Positions 35,181 to 44,406 of a DNA stretch of 64,000 bases are shown here, one piece after another. Within the stretch, counting starts at the first letter, position 1. The number at the start of each line of letters is the position of its first letter. This DNA is from SCGC-AAA076-P13 sp905478035 (GTDB lineage: Bacteria > Pseudomonadota > Gammaproteobacteria > Magnimaribacterales > D2472). The stretch covers positions 558,001 through 622,000 of the forward strand of contig OX044367.1 of assembly GCA_943846785.1 (NCBI GenBank), written 5' to 3'. A program made the position numbers and the translations under genes. The notes beneath the pieces were generated by a model. It worked only from the letters and a program-made list of their open reading frames with translations, ran no database searches and was not told where the DNA came from.

Positions 35181-35992
35181 TTGCTCTTTAAACTTTTCAG
35201 AGGCGAACATTGTAATGGTTTAGCAAAAAAGAATCTCCAATTAGATGGAATTATTTTAACAATTTTTTCTTTATCTAAATCATTCTCATACTTAATAAAC
35301 ATAGAAGAACCGGTCCCTGAAAGGCAAAGATCAAAGTCTCGAGCATACTTTCTGTAAAAATCATGGATTTGTATATTTTTGTCTATAAAAACTTGCCAGA
35401 AATCATTTTGCTTAAATTTATTTACAACTGCATCCTTATGAAGGTCAAAAAGATCGAACATTTCTTTGGTTGAGCTTTGAATATCAGGACAAATAACAAT
35501 TAATTTTTCATTAATTGGTTCTTTTTTAATCAATTTCTCACCAATGCCTTTTGCATAGGCATTTTCACCATTTATAAACAGAGGTACATCAGCACCAAGC
35601 TCTATACCAATCTCTATCATCTTATCTAGAGAAAGATTTAAATTCCAAAGACCATTAAGAGCATACAATGCAGTTGCTGCATTTGAACTGCCTCCACCCA
35701 AACCACCACCAATAGGAATGTTTTTAATGATACTTATATCTGCACCAACCTTTCTAGTAGTCATTTTTTTAAGTTTATTCGCTACTTTATAAACAATATT
35801 ATCTTCTTGTTTAATATTACCTTTTGAGCAAGATATATTAATTGTGTCAATTGAGTTTCTAAACTCTAAAGTATCAAAAATATCAATTAGTTGAAATGAT
35901 GTGTCTAGCTCATGGTAACCACTAGGAAGCCTTTTAATCACTTTGAGATAAAGGTTTATTTTAGCAGGGGATTGTATTGTTAATTTTTCCAT
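35171..35992 (-). CDS. ispE: 4-diphosphocytidyl-2-C-methyl-D-erythritol kinase
   Basis: GHMP kinase of the MEP isoprenoid pathway. It has 273 residues. The N-terminus PAKINLYLKVIKRLPSGYHEL is diagnostic and the P-loop-like stretch is IPIGGGLGGGSSNAATAL (about 90-107). A third motif, CLSGTGSSMF, lies near the end. The stop codon lies inside tRNA-Gln. lolB, often next to ispE, is absent. Two overlapping TATAAT boxes on the minus strand at 36017-36027 are likely -10 elements. Confidence 0.96.
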   Translation of the reverse strand: MEKLTIQSPAKINLYLKVIKRLPSGYHELDTSFQLIDIFDTLEFRNSIDTINISCSKGNIKQEDNIVYKVANKLKKMTTRKVGADISIIKNIPIGGGLGGGSSNAATALYALNGLWNLNLSLDKMIEIGIELGADVPLFINGENAYAKGIGEKLIKKEPINEKLIVICPDIQSSTKEMFDLFDLHKDAVVNKFKQNDFWQVFIDKNIQIHDFYRKYARDFDLCLSGTGSSMFIKYENDLDKEKIVKIIPSNWRFFFAKPLQCSPLKSLKSNGV

Positions 35993-36092
35993 TTAACTCA
36001 CTTTTTCGGTACCTTTATTATATTATAAAAGTTTTTTGATAATCTCTTTTTTTAATTCAAAAACCAATATCTTAAAAAAGCTAATGAACCTG

Positions 36093-36098
36093 TATAAT
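36093..36098 (+). promoter_or_regulatory. Probable -10 box of hemA
   Basis: TATAAT at 36093-36098, with no strong -35, in the 155-base gap between divergent ispE and hemA. The hemA ATG is 49 bases further on. The rest of the gap is AT-rich with the ispE -10 boxes. Confidence 0.45.
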
Positions 36099-36147
36099 AG
36101 AGATCCTATTAAATTAACTCACTTTATACATTAAACAATTTTTAATC

Positions 36148-37380
36148 ATGGAACTTCAGTTATTTGGCATAAATCACAAGACATCAGAAGTCTCTGAAAG
36201 AGAAAAATTTATTATTAATGAAATTAACCAACCACTGCTCCACAAACACTTGATTGACAGGTTTGGTAATACACTTGATTCATTCTTTGGGATATCTACA
36301 TGCAATCGAACAGAACTTTACTTTATTGGTAAAAAAGGTATTGCCAAAAGTATCTTAAAAGAAACTAAGTTCTTTTTAGGAACAAATAGCATTCCAGATA
36401 ATAGTTTTTATTTTCTTGATAATCAGGATGCTATGGTGCATATGGCCAAAGTTGCATCTGGTATAGACTCACAAATTCTTGGTGAGCAAGAAATTCTTGG
36501 GCAGTTTAAAAGTGCTATACAAACCGCAAAAGATTCTAAAGTTTTAAATGGCCAATTGTATAAATATACTCAGAAGGTTCTTGAGATAGTTAAAAGTGTT
36601 AGAACCAAAACAAATATAGGTTTAAATCCTCTCTCTGTAAGTGGCCTATCTTTAAAGCTAGTAAAAAATATTTTTGAAAAACCTGAAGAGCAAAATATTT
36701 TAATTTTAGGGGCTGGGTCTTTAGCTAGGGCAGTAATTGAGAATCTTCATGATAAAGGAATAAGAAATATCAAATCTGTAAACAGAAGTATTAAAACAAT
36801 GACTATATCTAAAGATGTTGAAATTACTTCCTCAAAATTAGATAGATTACATAGCCATCTCAAGGATGCTGATATTGTAATTGCATCTGCTACCACTGAC
36901 ATACCTCTTATTGGGAAGGGCGCTATAGAAAATGCTCTAAAAGCTAGAAGAAACAAGCCTATGCTTTTAATTGATTTATCTGTTCCAAGAAATATAGAAG
37001 AAGAAATTAAGAATATTGAGCAGGTATACCTTTTTTCAATTGATGACATTGAAAAAATTACTCAAGATAATCTAGGCCAACGAGAAATTGAAGCAGAAAA
37101 AGCTTTAGGCATGATAGTTTTAGAATCCCAGCGAGCAAATATAGAATTGAATGACAAAAGACTTAAAGATGAAATGAAAGATAGCTTAGAGCTATTTTTA
37201 AAGAGCTTATCTAAAAATGAAATAGAAAAATTTAAGCAGGCAGAAGATTTAAAGCAGATGATCATGAATATTGCTGTAATTAAACTGGAAGAAAATCCTG
37301 AGCTTATTCTTCCTAGTATCGAAGAGATAGAACTCCACGTCATTGAATCCATGTTCAAGAGGTATATTGAAAATGCATGA
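36148..37380 (+). CDS. hemA: Glutamyl-tRNA reductase
   Basis: First committed step of C5-pathway tetrapyrrole synthesis: reduces Glu-tRNA-Glu to glutamate-1-semialdehyde. It has 410 residues. STCNRTELY carries the catalytic Cys (near residue 50), SQILGEQEILGQFK is the family signature, and LILGAGSLARAVIENL is the NADPH-binding loop. A C-terminal dimerisation helix follows. The stop overlaps the prfA start, giving the common hemA-prfA-prmC set. Confidence 0.97.
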   Translation: MELQLFGINHKTSEVSEREKFIINEINQPLLHKHLIDRFGNTLDSFFGISTCNRTELYFIGKKGIAKSILKETKFFLGTNSIPDNSFYFLDNQDAMVHMAKVASGIDSQILGEQEILGQFKSAIQTAKDSKVLNGQLYKYTQKVLEIVKSVRTKTNIGLNPLSVSGLSLKLVKNIFEKPEEQNILILGAGSLARAVIENLHDKGIRNIKSVNRSIKTMTISKDVEITSSKLDRLHSHLKDADIVIASATTDIPLIGKGAIENALKARRNKPMLLIDLSVPRNIEEEIKNIEQVYLFSIDDIEKITQDNLGQREIEAEKALGMIVLESQRANIELNDKRLKDEMKDSLELFLKSLSKNEIEKFKQAEDLKQMIMNIAVIKLEENPELILPSIEEIELHVIESMFKRYIENA

Positions 37381-38458
37381 TTCAATGGCTATAAAGCTTG
37401 ATAAGCTCAAAGCAAGGCTTTCAGAGATTGAAGGTTTGCTTATTGATTCAGAGACCGTAAAAGATATTGAAAAATATACTTTACTAAATAAGGAGTTTGC
37501 AGATTTAAAGCCCATTGTAGACAAATACCAAGAATATAATGAAGTTGCTGATTCAATTAAGGATGCTAATGAAATTTTAGAATCAGATGATGAAGAATTA
37601 AAGACTTTGGCTGAAGAAGAGCTTAAGGATATTGCTGGGAAGCCTGATAAACTTGAACAGGAATTAAAGGTAATGTTATTACCTAAAGATTCCGCAGATG
37701 ATGGATCTGCATTCTTAGAAATTAGAGCAGGTGCTGGCGGCGATGAAGCTGGTATTTTTGCTGGTGACTTATTTAGGATGTATTCAAGGCTTGCTGAAAG
37801 AGAGGGGTGGAATATAGATGTTATTGATATTAAACAAGCTGAACAGGGCGGTCTAAAGGAAGTTGTTGCTCAATTAGAAGGTAAGGGTGTTTTTAAAATT
37901 TTAAAATATGAATCTGGCGTTCATAGAGTTCAAAGAGTTCCTGAAACTGAATCTCAAGGAAGAATTCATACCTCAACCTGTACAGTTGCAATATTGCCAG
38001 AAGTTGCAGAAGTTCAGGATATTGCAATAGATAAGAATGATCTTAGAGTTGACACTTTTAGGGCTTCTGGAGCAGGAGGTCAGCACGTTAATAAAACTGA
38101 CTCTGCAGTTAGACTTACGCATATTCCCTCCGGTCTAGTTGTTGAATGTCAAGATGGAAGATCTCAACATAAGAATAAAGAAAAAGCTTTATCTTTACTT
38201 GCTTCAAAATTAAAACAACAAGAAATTGAGAGTCAACAAGAAAGCATAGCAAGTGAAAGGAAAATCTTAGTCGGCACAGGCGATAGAAGCGAAAAAATAA
38301 GAACATATAATTTTCCTCAAGGCAGAATGACCGACCATAGAATTAAACTCACTCAACATAACTTAGATCAAATTATGGATGGCGATATAAAGAGTATATG
38401 CGACGCTTTAATTGCAGAAAATCAATTAGCAATGCTATCTCAGTTAGAGACAGAATAA
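37373..38458 (+). CDS. prfA: Peptide chain release factor 1
   Basis: Ends translation at UAA and UAG. It has 361 residues from the ATG at 37373, which aligns with the E. coli start and has AAGAGG 10 bases upstream; the TTG at 37343 is rejected. The GGQ motif is in GAGGQHVNKTDSAVRL (catalytic peptide release), and the codon-reading PxT-type motif appears as VPETESQGRIHTS. It overlaps hemA by 8 bases. Its partner methylase prmC follows at once. Confidence 0.97.
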   Translation: MHDSMAIKLDKLKARLSEIEGLLIDSETVKDIEKYTLLNKEFADLKPIVDKYQEYNEVADSIKDANEILESDDEELKTLAEEELKDIAGKPDKLEQELKVMLLPKDSADDGSAFLEIRAGAGGDEAGIFAGDLFRMYSRLAEREGWNIDVIDIKQAEQGGLKEVVAQLEGKGVFKILKYESGVHRVQRVPETESQGRIHTSTCTVAILPEVAEVQDIAIDKNDLRVDTFRASGAGGQHVNKTDSAVRLTHIPSGLVVECQDGRSQHKNKEKALSLLASKLKQQEIESQQESIASERKILVGTGDRSEKIRTYNFPQGRMTDHRIKLTQHNLDQIMDGDIKSICDALIAENQLAMLSQLETE

Positions 38459-39283
38459 TTGTCCAGTAAGCTCAATTTTTATATAAAAAAAATCGAAGAA
38501 ATTTCATCTGATAATAATAATTTATCTAAAGAATTAATTTTTTATCTCAAAGAAAAACTAGGACTATCAGATATATCAATATTTATCGAAGATTATAAGT
38601 TATCTAAAGAAGAAAAAAATTCAATAAATTATTTTATCGAGCAAAAGAAAAACGGTGTTCCGCTTGACTATATTTTACAAAACTCATCATTTTATAATAG
38701 TGATTTTTTTGTTGATGAGCGTGTTCTAATTCCTAGACCTGAAACTGAAATACTTGTAGATTATATTAATAATTTAAACCTCACTCCTGGTATAAAAATT
38801 TTAGATGCTGGAGTTGGCTCTGGTTGTATTGGTGCTTCTCTTGCAAAAGTAAACCCTAAAACTATTGTATATGGCCTTGATAACTCATTTGATGTCCTTC
38901 AAGTGGCAAATATAAATAAGAAAAAACTTGAGCTAGATAATTTTTATTTAATTAATTCTAAATGGCTAAACTCTTTAAAAGAAAATACATTTAATATTGT
39001 TGTGAGTAATCCTCCTTATGTAGCTCCTTTTGATCCCCATCTTGATAAATTAAAACATGAACCAATTTCAGCATTAGTTGCAAATAAAAATGGACTGGAA
39101 GATTTTGATATTATTTCTTTTCAGGCAATGAAAGTTCTAAAAGATGATGGCTTACTCGCTTTTGAACATGGCAACAATCAGTCCAATGAAGTAAAAAAAA
39201 TTATGACTAGATATGGCTTTAAAGACATCAATTTAATTAATGACTATCAATCTCAGCCAAGAATTACTATTGGAAGAAAATAA
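38459..39283 (+). CDS. prmC: Release factor glutamine methyltransferase
   Basis: Methylates the glutamine of the GGQ motif in release factors. It has 274 residues, starting with TTG directly after the prfA stop. The N-terminal helical domain (1-75) is followed by a SAM fold with ILDAGVGSGCIGASLA (E/DxGxGxG motif I) and the diagnostic VVSNPPYVAPFD near 180. LIPRPETEILVDYI is the RF-binding block. No ribosome-binding site is visible, so translation is probably coupled to prfA. Confidence 0.95.
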   Translation: MSSKLNFYIKKIEEISSDNNNLSKELIFYLKEKLGLSDISIFIEDYKLSKEEKNSINYFIEQKKNGVPLDYILQNSSFYNSDFFVDERVLIPRPETEILVDYINNLNLTPGIKILDAGVGSGCIGASLAKVNPKTIVYGLDNSFDVLQVANINKKKLELDNFYLINSKWLNSLKENTFNIVVSNPPYVAPFDPHLDKLKHEPISALVANKNGLEDFDIISFQAMKVLKDDGLLAFEHGNNQSNEVKKIMTRYGFKDINLINDYQSQPRITIGRK

Positions 39284-39318
39284 AAATATCTCAGCATAGC
39301 TAAAATCTTTTTTGCAGT

Positions 39319-40800
39319 TTAAGTTCCGCAGAATGTCTTATAAGGAACATCAGATTTAGGAGCGGGCTCTTTAAACGATTCAAATCCATCTATTTCTTCG
39401 AAGGGGTTCTGCAAAAGTGAGTGAAGTTTATTAAAGGGCAGCATATTATTTTTAAATACAGCTTCATGAAGGGCTTCCTCAACTTTATGATTTCTAGGGA
39501 TATAAATAGGGTTTACTTTATTCATTGAGGCAGCAATTTTTTCTTCAGCAATACCTTCTTGAGATATTCTCTCTTGCCATATCATCATCCAACCATCGAA
39601 CCTTCTTGAATTATTAAACAATGCTCTAATTGTTTGACCATCTCCAATTAAGGCTTTGGATAGCGATCTAAAACAGAGAGTAAAGTCAGCTTTTTCCTCT
39701 TCCATTATTTCAAGAAAGTTTGAAATTATTTCAATATCATTTTGATCTTCTTTAGACAAACCTATCTTAGATCTCATTATAGATAGCCAATAGTTGGTAT
39801 ATACAGGTTTTATTAATTGAAGAACTTCAGTAAGTAACTTAATAGATTCATTCTTGTCTTTATGAATCAAGGGTATTAGGGTTTCTGCTAATCTAGTTAA
39901 ATTCCAAGTCAATATTGCAGGCTGGTTTGCATAAGCATATCTTTTATTAACATCAATTGAGCTAAATACTGTTGAAGGATCATAAGAATCCATAAATGCG
40001 CATGGTCCAAAATCAATTGTTTCTCCAGATATTGTCATATTGTCTGTATTCATTACGCCATGTATAAAACCAACACTCATCCAATTTGCAATTAATAATG
40101 CTTGTTGATTACAAACAGCTGCAAAAAAAGCTAAATAAGGATTTTCAACATTTGCAGTATCTGGAAAATGTCTTGCTATTGAGTAATCAGTTAATTTTTT
40201 AATTAACTGATTATCTTTATGAAATCTAGCATATTCAAAAGTTCCTATTCTGATATGACTTGAAGCAATTCTAGTCATTATACCACCAGGTAATAACCCA
40301 TCTCTTTCTACTTGATCGCCAGTTTTAATGGCAGCTAATGCTCTGGTTGTGGGGATTCCTAGAACATGCATGGATTCACTAATCAGATATTCTCTAAGAA
40401 CTGGACCAAGAGCTGATTTGCCATCACCTCTTCTTGAATAAGGTGTTTGGCCTGCGCCTTTTAGCTGAATGTCTATCAGTTTACCTTTTTGATTAATAGC
40501 TTCACCTATAAGCAGTGCTCTTCCATCTCCAAGATTTGGATTAAATTGACCAAACTGATGGCCTGAATAAGCTTGAGCTAAAGTTATTGAATTTTCAGGC
40601 TTTATGTTTCCTGAAAATATATCTAATGCATTTTTTGATTGAAGTCTGTTTAGATCAATTCCCAATTCTAAGGACAAACTTTTATTTAATAAAAGAACTT
40701 CTGCTGAAGGACATTTACATGAATTACCTTTTTTGTATAGACCTTCTAAGTCTCTAGCAAATGTATTTTGAAAATCTATTCCTAGGACATTATTTAACAT
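39319..40800 (-). CDS. selO: Protein adenylyltransferase SelO (YdiU/UPF0061 family)
   Basis: Pseudokinase-fold enzyme that transfers AMP to Ser, Thr or Tyr of proteins; in E. coli linked to oxidative stress. It has 493 residues. AYSGHQFGQFNPNLGDGRA is the family's most conserved block, followed by QLKGAGQTPYSRRGDGKSAL, REYLISESMHVLGIPTTRAL, and GVMNTDNMTISGETIDFGP, here in parts, with the metal-binding Asn and Asp. The C-terminus ends PYKTFCGT, with a Cys third from last. It stands alone, convergent with prmC and divergent from the acyl-CoA synthetase. Confidence 0.93.
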   Translation of the reverse strand: MLNNVLGIDFQNTFARDLEGLYKKGNSCKCPSAEVLLLNKSLSLELGIDLNRLQSKNALDIFSGNIKPENSITLAQAYSGHQFGQFNPNLGDGRALLIGEAINQKGKLIDIQLKGAGQTPYSRRGDGKSALGPVLREYLISESMHVLGIPTTRALAAIKTGDQVERDGLLPGGIMTRIASSHIRIGTFEYARFHKDNQLIKKLTDYSIARHFPDTANVENPYLAFFAAVCNQQALLIANWMSVGFIHGVMNTDNMTISGETIDFGPCAFMDSYDPSTVFSSIDVNKRYAYANQPAILTWNLTRLAETLIPLIHKDKNESIKLLTEVLQLIKPVYTNYWLSIMRSKIGLSKEDQNDIEIISNFLEIMEEEKADFTLCFRSLSKALIGDGQTIRALFNNSRRFDGWMMIWQERISQEGIAEEKIAASMNKVNPIYIPRNHKVEEALHEAVFKNNMLPFNKLHSLLQNPFEEIDGFESFKEPAPKSDVPYKTFCGT

Positions 40801-40830
40801 TTGTCATGCTCGTAATTTCATTAATTATTT

Positions 40831-40860
40831 TTAACAATTCATTGTTGCTTCTTATATAAT
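40831..40860 (+). promoter_or_regulatory. Promoter of the acyl-CoA synthetase operon
   Basis: TTAACA (40831-40836), an 18-base spacer and TATAAT (40855-40860), then a leader of about 28 bases with AGGGGA as ribosome-binding site before the ATG at 40895. Confidence 0.6.
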
Positions 40861-40894
40861 TTAAATCAAACGATATTTTATAGGGGAAAATCCA

Positions 40895-42520
40895 ATGATT
40901 GGAGATATGCAAAAATGGGCACCAAATGTAGCGAGCATTATTGAGCATGCTAAACAATTTCATCCAGAAAAAGAAGTTATCAGCAGAATGGTTTCTGGTG
41001 ATGTTCATAGAACAAATTATGATGAAGTCTGTATTAGATCTAGAAAGTTGGCATCCGCCTTGGTTAAAGATGGTTATAAGGAAGGGGATGTCATAGCCAC
41101 ATTAGCCTTAAATACTTATAGGCATTTAGAAATGTATTATGGGATTTCTGGTATGGGGGCTGTTACGCATACTTTAAACTTTAGATTACATCCTGAACAA
41201 GCTGTATATATTATCAACCATGCAGAAGATAAAATTATCTTTGTTGAAGCTCCTTTTGTTCCAATTCTAGAAGCATTAAAAGATCAGTTAGAGACTGTCG
41301 AAAAATATATTATTTTATGTGATCAATCTGAAATGCCAGATACTCAATTAAAAAATGCTATTTCATATGAATCCTATATTGAAGATGGAGATGAGAGTTA
41401 CGAATGGCCACAACTAAAAGACGATGCAGCATGTGCGCTATGTTATACATCAGGAACTACAGGAAACCCTAAAGGAGTTCTTTATACTCATAAATCTAAT
41501 ATTCTTCATGCCCAAGCTTCTTTAACGGCAATGCTTATTAAGCCTAGTGACAGTATTTTAATGGTTGTTCCTTTATTTCATGTCCTGGCATGGGGTATTC
41601 CTTATTATGGACCTATGTTTGGGCTAAAGCTTGTAATGCCTGGTATGCAAATGGAAGGTGAGCCTTTATATGACTTAATTGATAGAGAAGATGTTTCCTT
41701 GGCATTTGGCGTTCCTACAATATGGATGGGCTTGCTCGCTTATTGTAGAGAAAATAATAAGATTTTAACTTCAGTTAAAAATACAATTATTGGAGGCTCA
41801 GCTCTTTCTCTGTCTACTCTTCAAGAATTTGATGAAGTTCATGATGTCAATGTTATTCATGCCTGGGGCATGACAGAAATGAGTCCATTGGGTACTACTA
41901 ATGTTCCTACATTAGAAATGGAAAGTATGAGTAAAGATGAAAAGTATGCCATTCAGCTCAAGCAAGGTAAGCCTATTTATGGAGTAGAGTTAAAAGTTGT
42001 TGATGATGCTGGAAATGACTTACCTCATGATGGTGAGTCTCAAGGGCATCTTTTAGTAAGAGGTCCATGGATTCTTCAGAAATACTTTAAAGCAGAAAAT
42101 GATGCCGTTGATCAAGACGGTTGGTTTGATACTGGAGATATTTCAGTCCTAGATCAAGATGGCTATATGACTATTAAAGATAGAGCAAAAGATGTTATTA
42201 AATCAGGTGGAGAGTGGATAAGCTCTATTGATCTTGAGAATGCTGCATTTGGACATCCTGAAGTAGCAGAAGCTTGTGTTGTAGGCATACCACACCCTAA
42301 ATGGGATGAAAGACCAATGTTATTCATAGTCACAAATACTGGTGAGGAAATTGATAAACAAAGTATTTTAGATTTCTTAGCCTCAAAAGTTGCAAAATGG
42401 TGGCTTCCTGATGAAATTATTTTTTTAAAAGAGCTACCCCATGGAGCTACTGGAAAACTTCAAAAGTTTGAGTTAAGAGAAGAATATACTAATTATTATA
42501 TGGAGAATAAAGATGCTTAA
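40895..42520 (+). CDS. Fatty-acyl-CoA synthetase (AMP-binding family)
   Basis: ATP-dependent ligase that joins a carboxylic acid to CoA through an acyl-AMP. It has 541 residues. YTSGTTGNPKGV (P-loop, near 188-199), WGMTEMSPLG, WFDTGDISVLDQDGYM and the hinge DRAKDVIKSGGEWIS followed by the C-terminal catalytic Lys in GATGKLQK are all present. The overall pattern resembles medium- or long-chain ligases of the AlkK type, a group that also includes DmdB (methylmercaptopropionate-CoA ligase), so a DMSP role cannot be excluded. It overlaps the MaoC gene by 8 bases, pointing to one pathway of acyl degradation or modification. Confidence 0.9.
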   Translation: MIGDMQKWAPNVASIIEHAKQFHPEKEVISRMVSGDVHRTNYDEVCIRSRKLASALVKDGYKEGDVIATLALNTYRHLEMYYGISGMGAVTHTLNFRLHPEQAVYIINHAEDKIIFVEAPFVPILEALKDQLETVEKYIILCDQSEMPDTQLKNAISYESYIEDGDESYEWPQLKDDAACALCYTSGTTGNPKGVLYTHKSNILHAQASLTAMLIKPSDSILMVVPLFHVLAWGIPYYGPMFGLKLVMPGMQMEGEPLYDLIDREDVSLAFGVPTIWMGLLAYCRENNKILTSVKNTIIGGSALSLSTLQEFDEVHDVNVIHAWGMTEMSPLGTTNVPTLEMESMSKDEKYAIQLKQGKPIYGVELKVVDDAGNDLPHDGESQGHLLVRGPWILQKYFKAENDAVDQDGWFDTGDISVLDQDGYMTIKDRAKDVIKSGGEWISSIDLENAAFGHPEVAEACVVGIPHPKWDERPMLFIVTNTGEEIDKQSILDFLASKVAKWWLPDEIIFLKELPHGATGKLQKFELREEYTNYYMENKDA

Positions 42521-42974
42521 AGTAGTTAAACCATCAGAAATAGAATCAGTCATTGGAACAGAGGTTGGGCTTTCAGATTGGGTAAAAGTTGATCAAGAAA
42601 GAATCAATAAATTTGCAGAAGCAACTTTAGATAATCAGTTTATACATGTAGATCCTGAACAAGCAACACCAGTATTTGGTTCCACTATTGCTCATGGGTT
42701 TCTTTCTTTATCCTTGGCTGCGGGTATCCCATTTGATCAAGAAATGGGTCTTGTTCTTGAGGGAACAAAAATGGGCCTAAATTATGGTTTAGATAAAGTA
42801 AGATTTTTAAGCCCAGTTCCAGTTGATTCAGAAGTTAGAATAAGAATGGAGTGTCTAGATATTTCTGAAAAAAATCCAGGACAATTTCTTTCTAAGACTA
42901 AAGTGACAATGGAAATAAAGGGCGTTGAAAAACCAGCTTATATTGCTGAAACTTTAAGTATGTTTATTATCTAG
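42513..42974 (+). CDS. MaoC-type enoyl-CoA hydratase
   Basis: Hot-dog fold hydratase, 153 residues. ATLDNQFIHVDPE carries the Asp and His of the (R)-specific hydratase 2 signature and GSTIAHGFLSLSL the following family block. Such proteins hydrate trans-2-enoyl-CoA to (R)-3-hydroxyacyl-CoA, or act in related thioester chemistry. Overlap with the acyl-CoA synthetase shows co-translation. Substrate is unknown. It converges with gatB, with one base between the stops. Confidence 0.88.
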   Translation: MLKVVKPSEIESVIGTEVGLSDWVKVDQERINKFAEATLDNQFIHVDPEQATPVFGSTIAHGFLSLSLAAGIPFDQEMGLVLEGTKMGLNYGLDKVRFLSPVPVDSEVRIRMECLDISEKNPGQFLSKTKVTMEIKGVEKPAYIAETLSMFII

Positions 42975-42975
42975 G

Positions 42976-44406
42976 TTAACTATCTAAAAGGTTTTTTAGA
43001 ATATCGTTTACACTTTTGGGGTTTGCTTTGCCTTGCGTTTCTTTCATTACTTGCCCAACAAAGAAACCAAAAAGTTTGTCTTTACCACCCTTATAGGCTT
43101 CTACTTGTGAAGGATTGTCATTAATAATTTTCTGAGCAATTTCTTCTAATACAGACTCATCTTGAATCTGAACAAGTCCTTTATCTTTGATGATGTTATC
43201 AACATTATGCCCTGACTTCCAAACTTCTTCTAAGACAGATTTAGCTATTTTTCCTGAAATAGTCTTATCTGATATCCTCTCAATAAGAGTAGCAAAATTA
43301 TTTGAGCTTAGTTTTGATTCTTCAATGTCAATATTATCTTTGTTTAAAAGCGCACTTACATCGCCAACCAACCAATTAGCTACTAATTTTGAATCATCAG
43401 TTTTTGAGCACGCATCTTCAAACATGTTAGCCATAGTCTTTGAAGAAGAAATTATTTTTGCTTCCGCTTCCTCTAAATTTGCTTCAGACATGTATCTTTT
43501 TTCTTTTTCATCAGGAAGTTCTGGAAGATTATCCTTTATTTCATTAAATTCCTTATCTGATATAACAACAGGAAGGAGGTCAGGGCATGGAAAATATCTA
43601 TAATCATTAGCCTCTTCTTTTGAACGCATAGATCTTGTTTCGTTTTTAACACTATCATAAAGTCTCGTTTCTTGAACAACTGCTTCTCCTGATTCAATTA
43701 TTCTTATTTGTCGTTCAATTTCATAATTAATTGCTCTTTCTATAAATTTGAAGGAATTAATATTTTTAATTTCGGCTCTAGTCCCAAGCTCTTTAACATC
43801 ATCCTTTTTTATAGAAACATTCACATCACATCTCATTGACCCTTGTGCCATATTGCCATCACAGATATCCAAGAAGGTTACTAGCTGTCTTACCGCTTTA
43901 AAGTAAGCTACAGCCTCTTTGGCATTTGATATTTCAGGTTCTGAAACTATTTCTAATAATGGAGTCCCAGCTCTATTTAAGTCAACACCAGTTTCTCCAT
44001 CAAATAAATCATGAATGGATTTTCCAGCATCTTCCTCTAAATGAGCCCTTGTGATATTAATAATTTTTTCATTACCTTCAACATCAATTTTTATTGCTCC
44101 TTTTCCAACAATTGGCATTGCCATTTGAGTTATTTGGTATCCCTTTGGCAAGTCAGGGTAAAAATAATTCTTTCTATCAAACGAAGAAGTCTGATTAATT
44201 TCAGCATTAGTTGCTAATCCAAAACGAATAGCCTTATAAAATGCTTCCCTATTAGCTACAGGCAATACTCCTGGTAAGCCCATGTCTATTAGATCTACAT
44301 GAGTATTAGGTTCAGCACCAAAACCTGTTGAGCCTCCAGAAAATAGTTTTGAATTTGTTGATAATTGGACATGTATCTCAAGCCCTATAACTGTTTGCCA
44401 GCTCAT
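42976..44406 (-). CDS. gatB: Asp-tRNA(Asn)/Glu-tRNA(Gln) amidotransferase subunit B
   Basis: Kinase and tRNA-binding subunit of GatCAB, which amidates misacylated Asp-tRNA-Asn and/or Glu-tRNA-Gln. It has 476 residues. The N-terminus VIGLEIHVQLSTNSKLFSG is diagnostic; YFYPDLPKGYQITQ and GSMRCDVNVSI follow, and the YqeY-like tail domain occupies the last 150 residues. It overlaps gatA by 4 bases. The order gatC-gatA-gatB next to mreB is that of Pseudomonas. Confidence 0.97.
   Translation of the reverse strand: MSWQTVIGLEIHVQLSTNSKLFSGGSTGFGAEPNTHVDLIDMGLPGVLPVANREAFYKAIRFGLATNAEINQTSSFDRKNYFYPDLPKGYQITQMAMPIVGKGAIKIDVEGNEKIINITRAHLEEDAGKSIHDLFDGETGVDLNRAGTPLLEIVSEPEISNAKEAVAYFKAVRQLVTFLDICDGNMAQGSMRCDVNVSIKKDDVKELGTRAEIKNINSFKFIERAINYEIERQIRIIESGEAVVQETRLYDSVKNETRSMRSKEEANDYRYFPCPDLLPVVISDKEFNEIKDNLPELPDEKEKRYMSEANLEEAEAKIISSSKTMANMFEDACSKTDDSKLVANWLVGDVSALLNKDNIDIEESKLSSNNFATLIERISDKTISGKIAKSVLEEVWKSGHNVDNIIKDKGLVQIQDESVLEEIAQKIINDNPSQVEAYKGGKDKLFGFFVGQVMKETQGKANPKSVNDILKNLLDS

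Noticed and set aside
35993..36147. Search for a leader peptide or riboswitch between ispE and hemA
   Set aside because: Only AT-rich divergent promoter elements are visible.
43187..43603. Plus-strand 138-residue ORF inside gatB
   Set aside because: It is a Ser-rich shadow of gatB, and the sense frame is intact.
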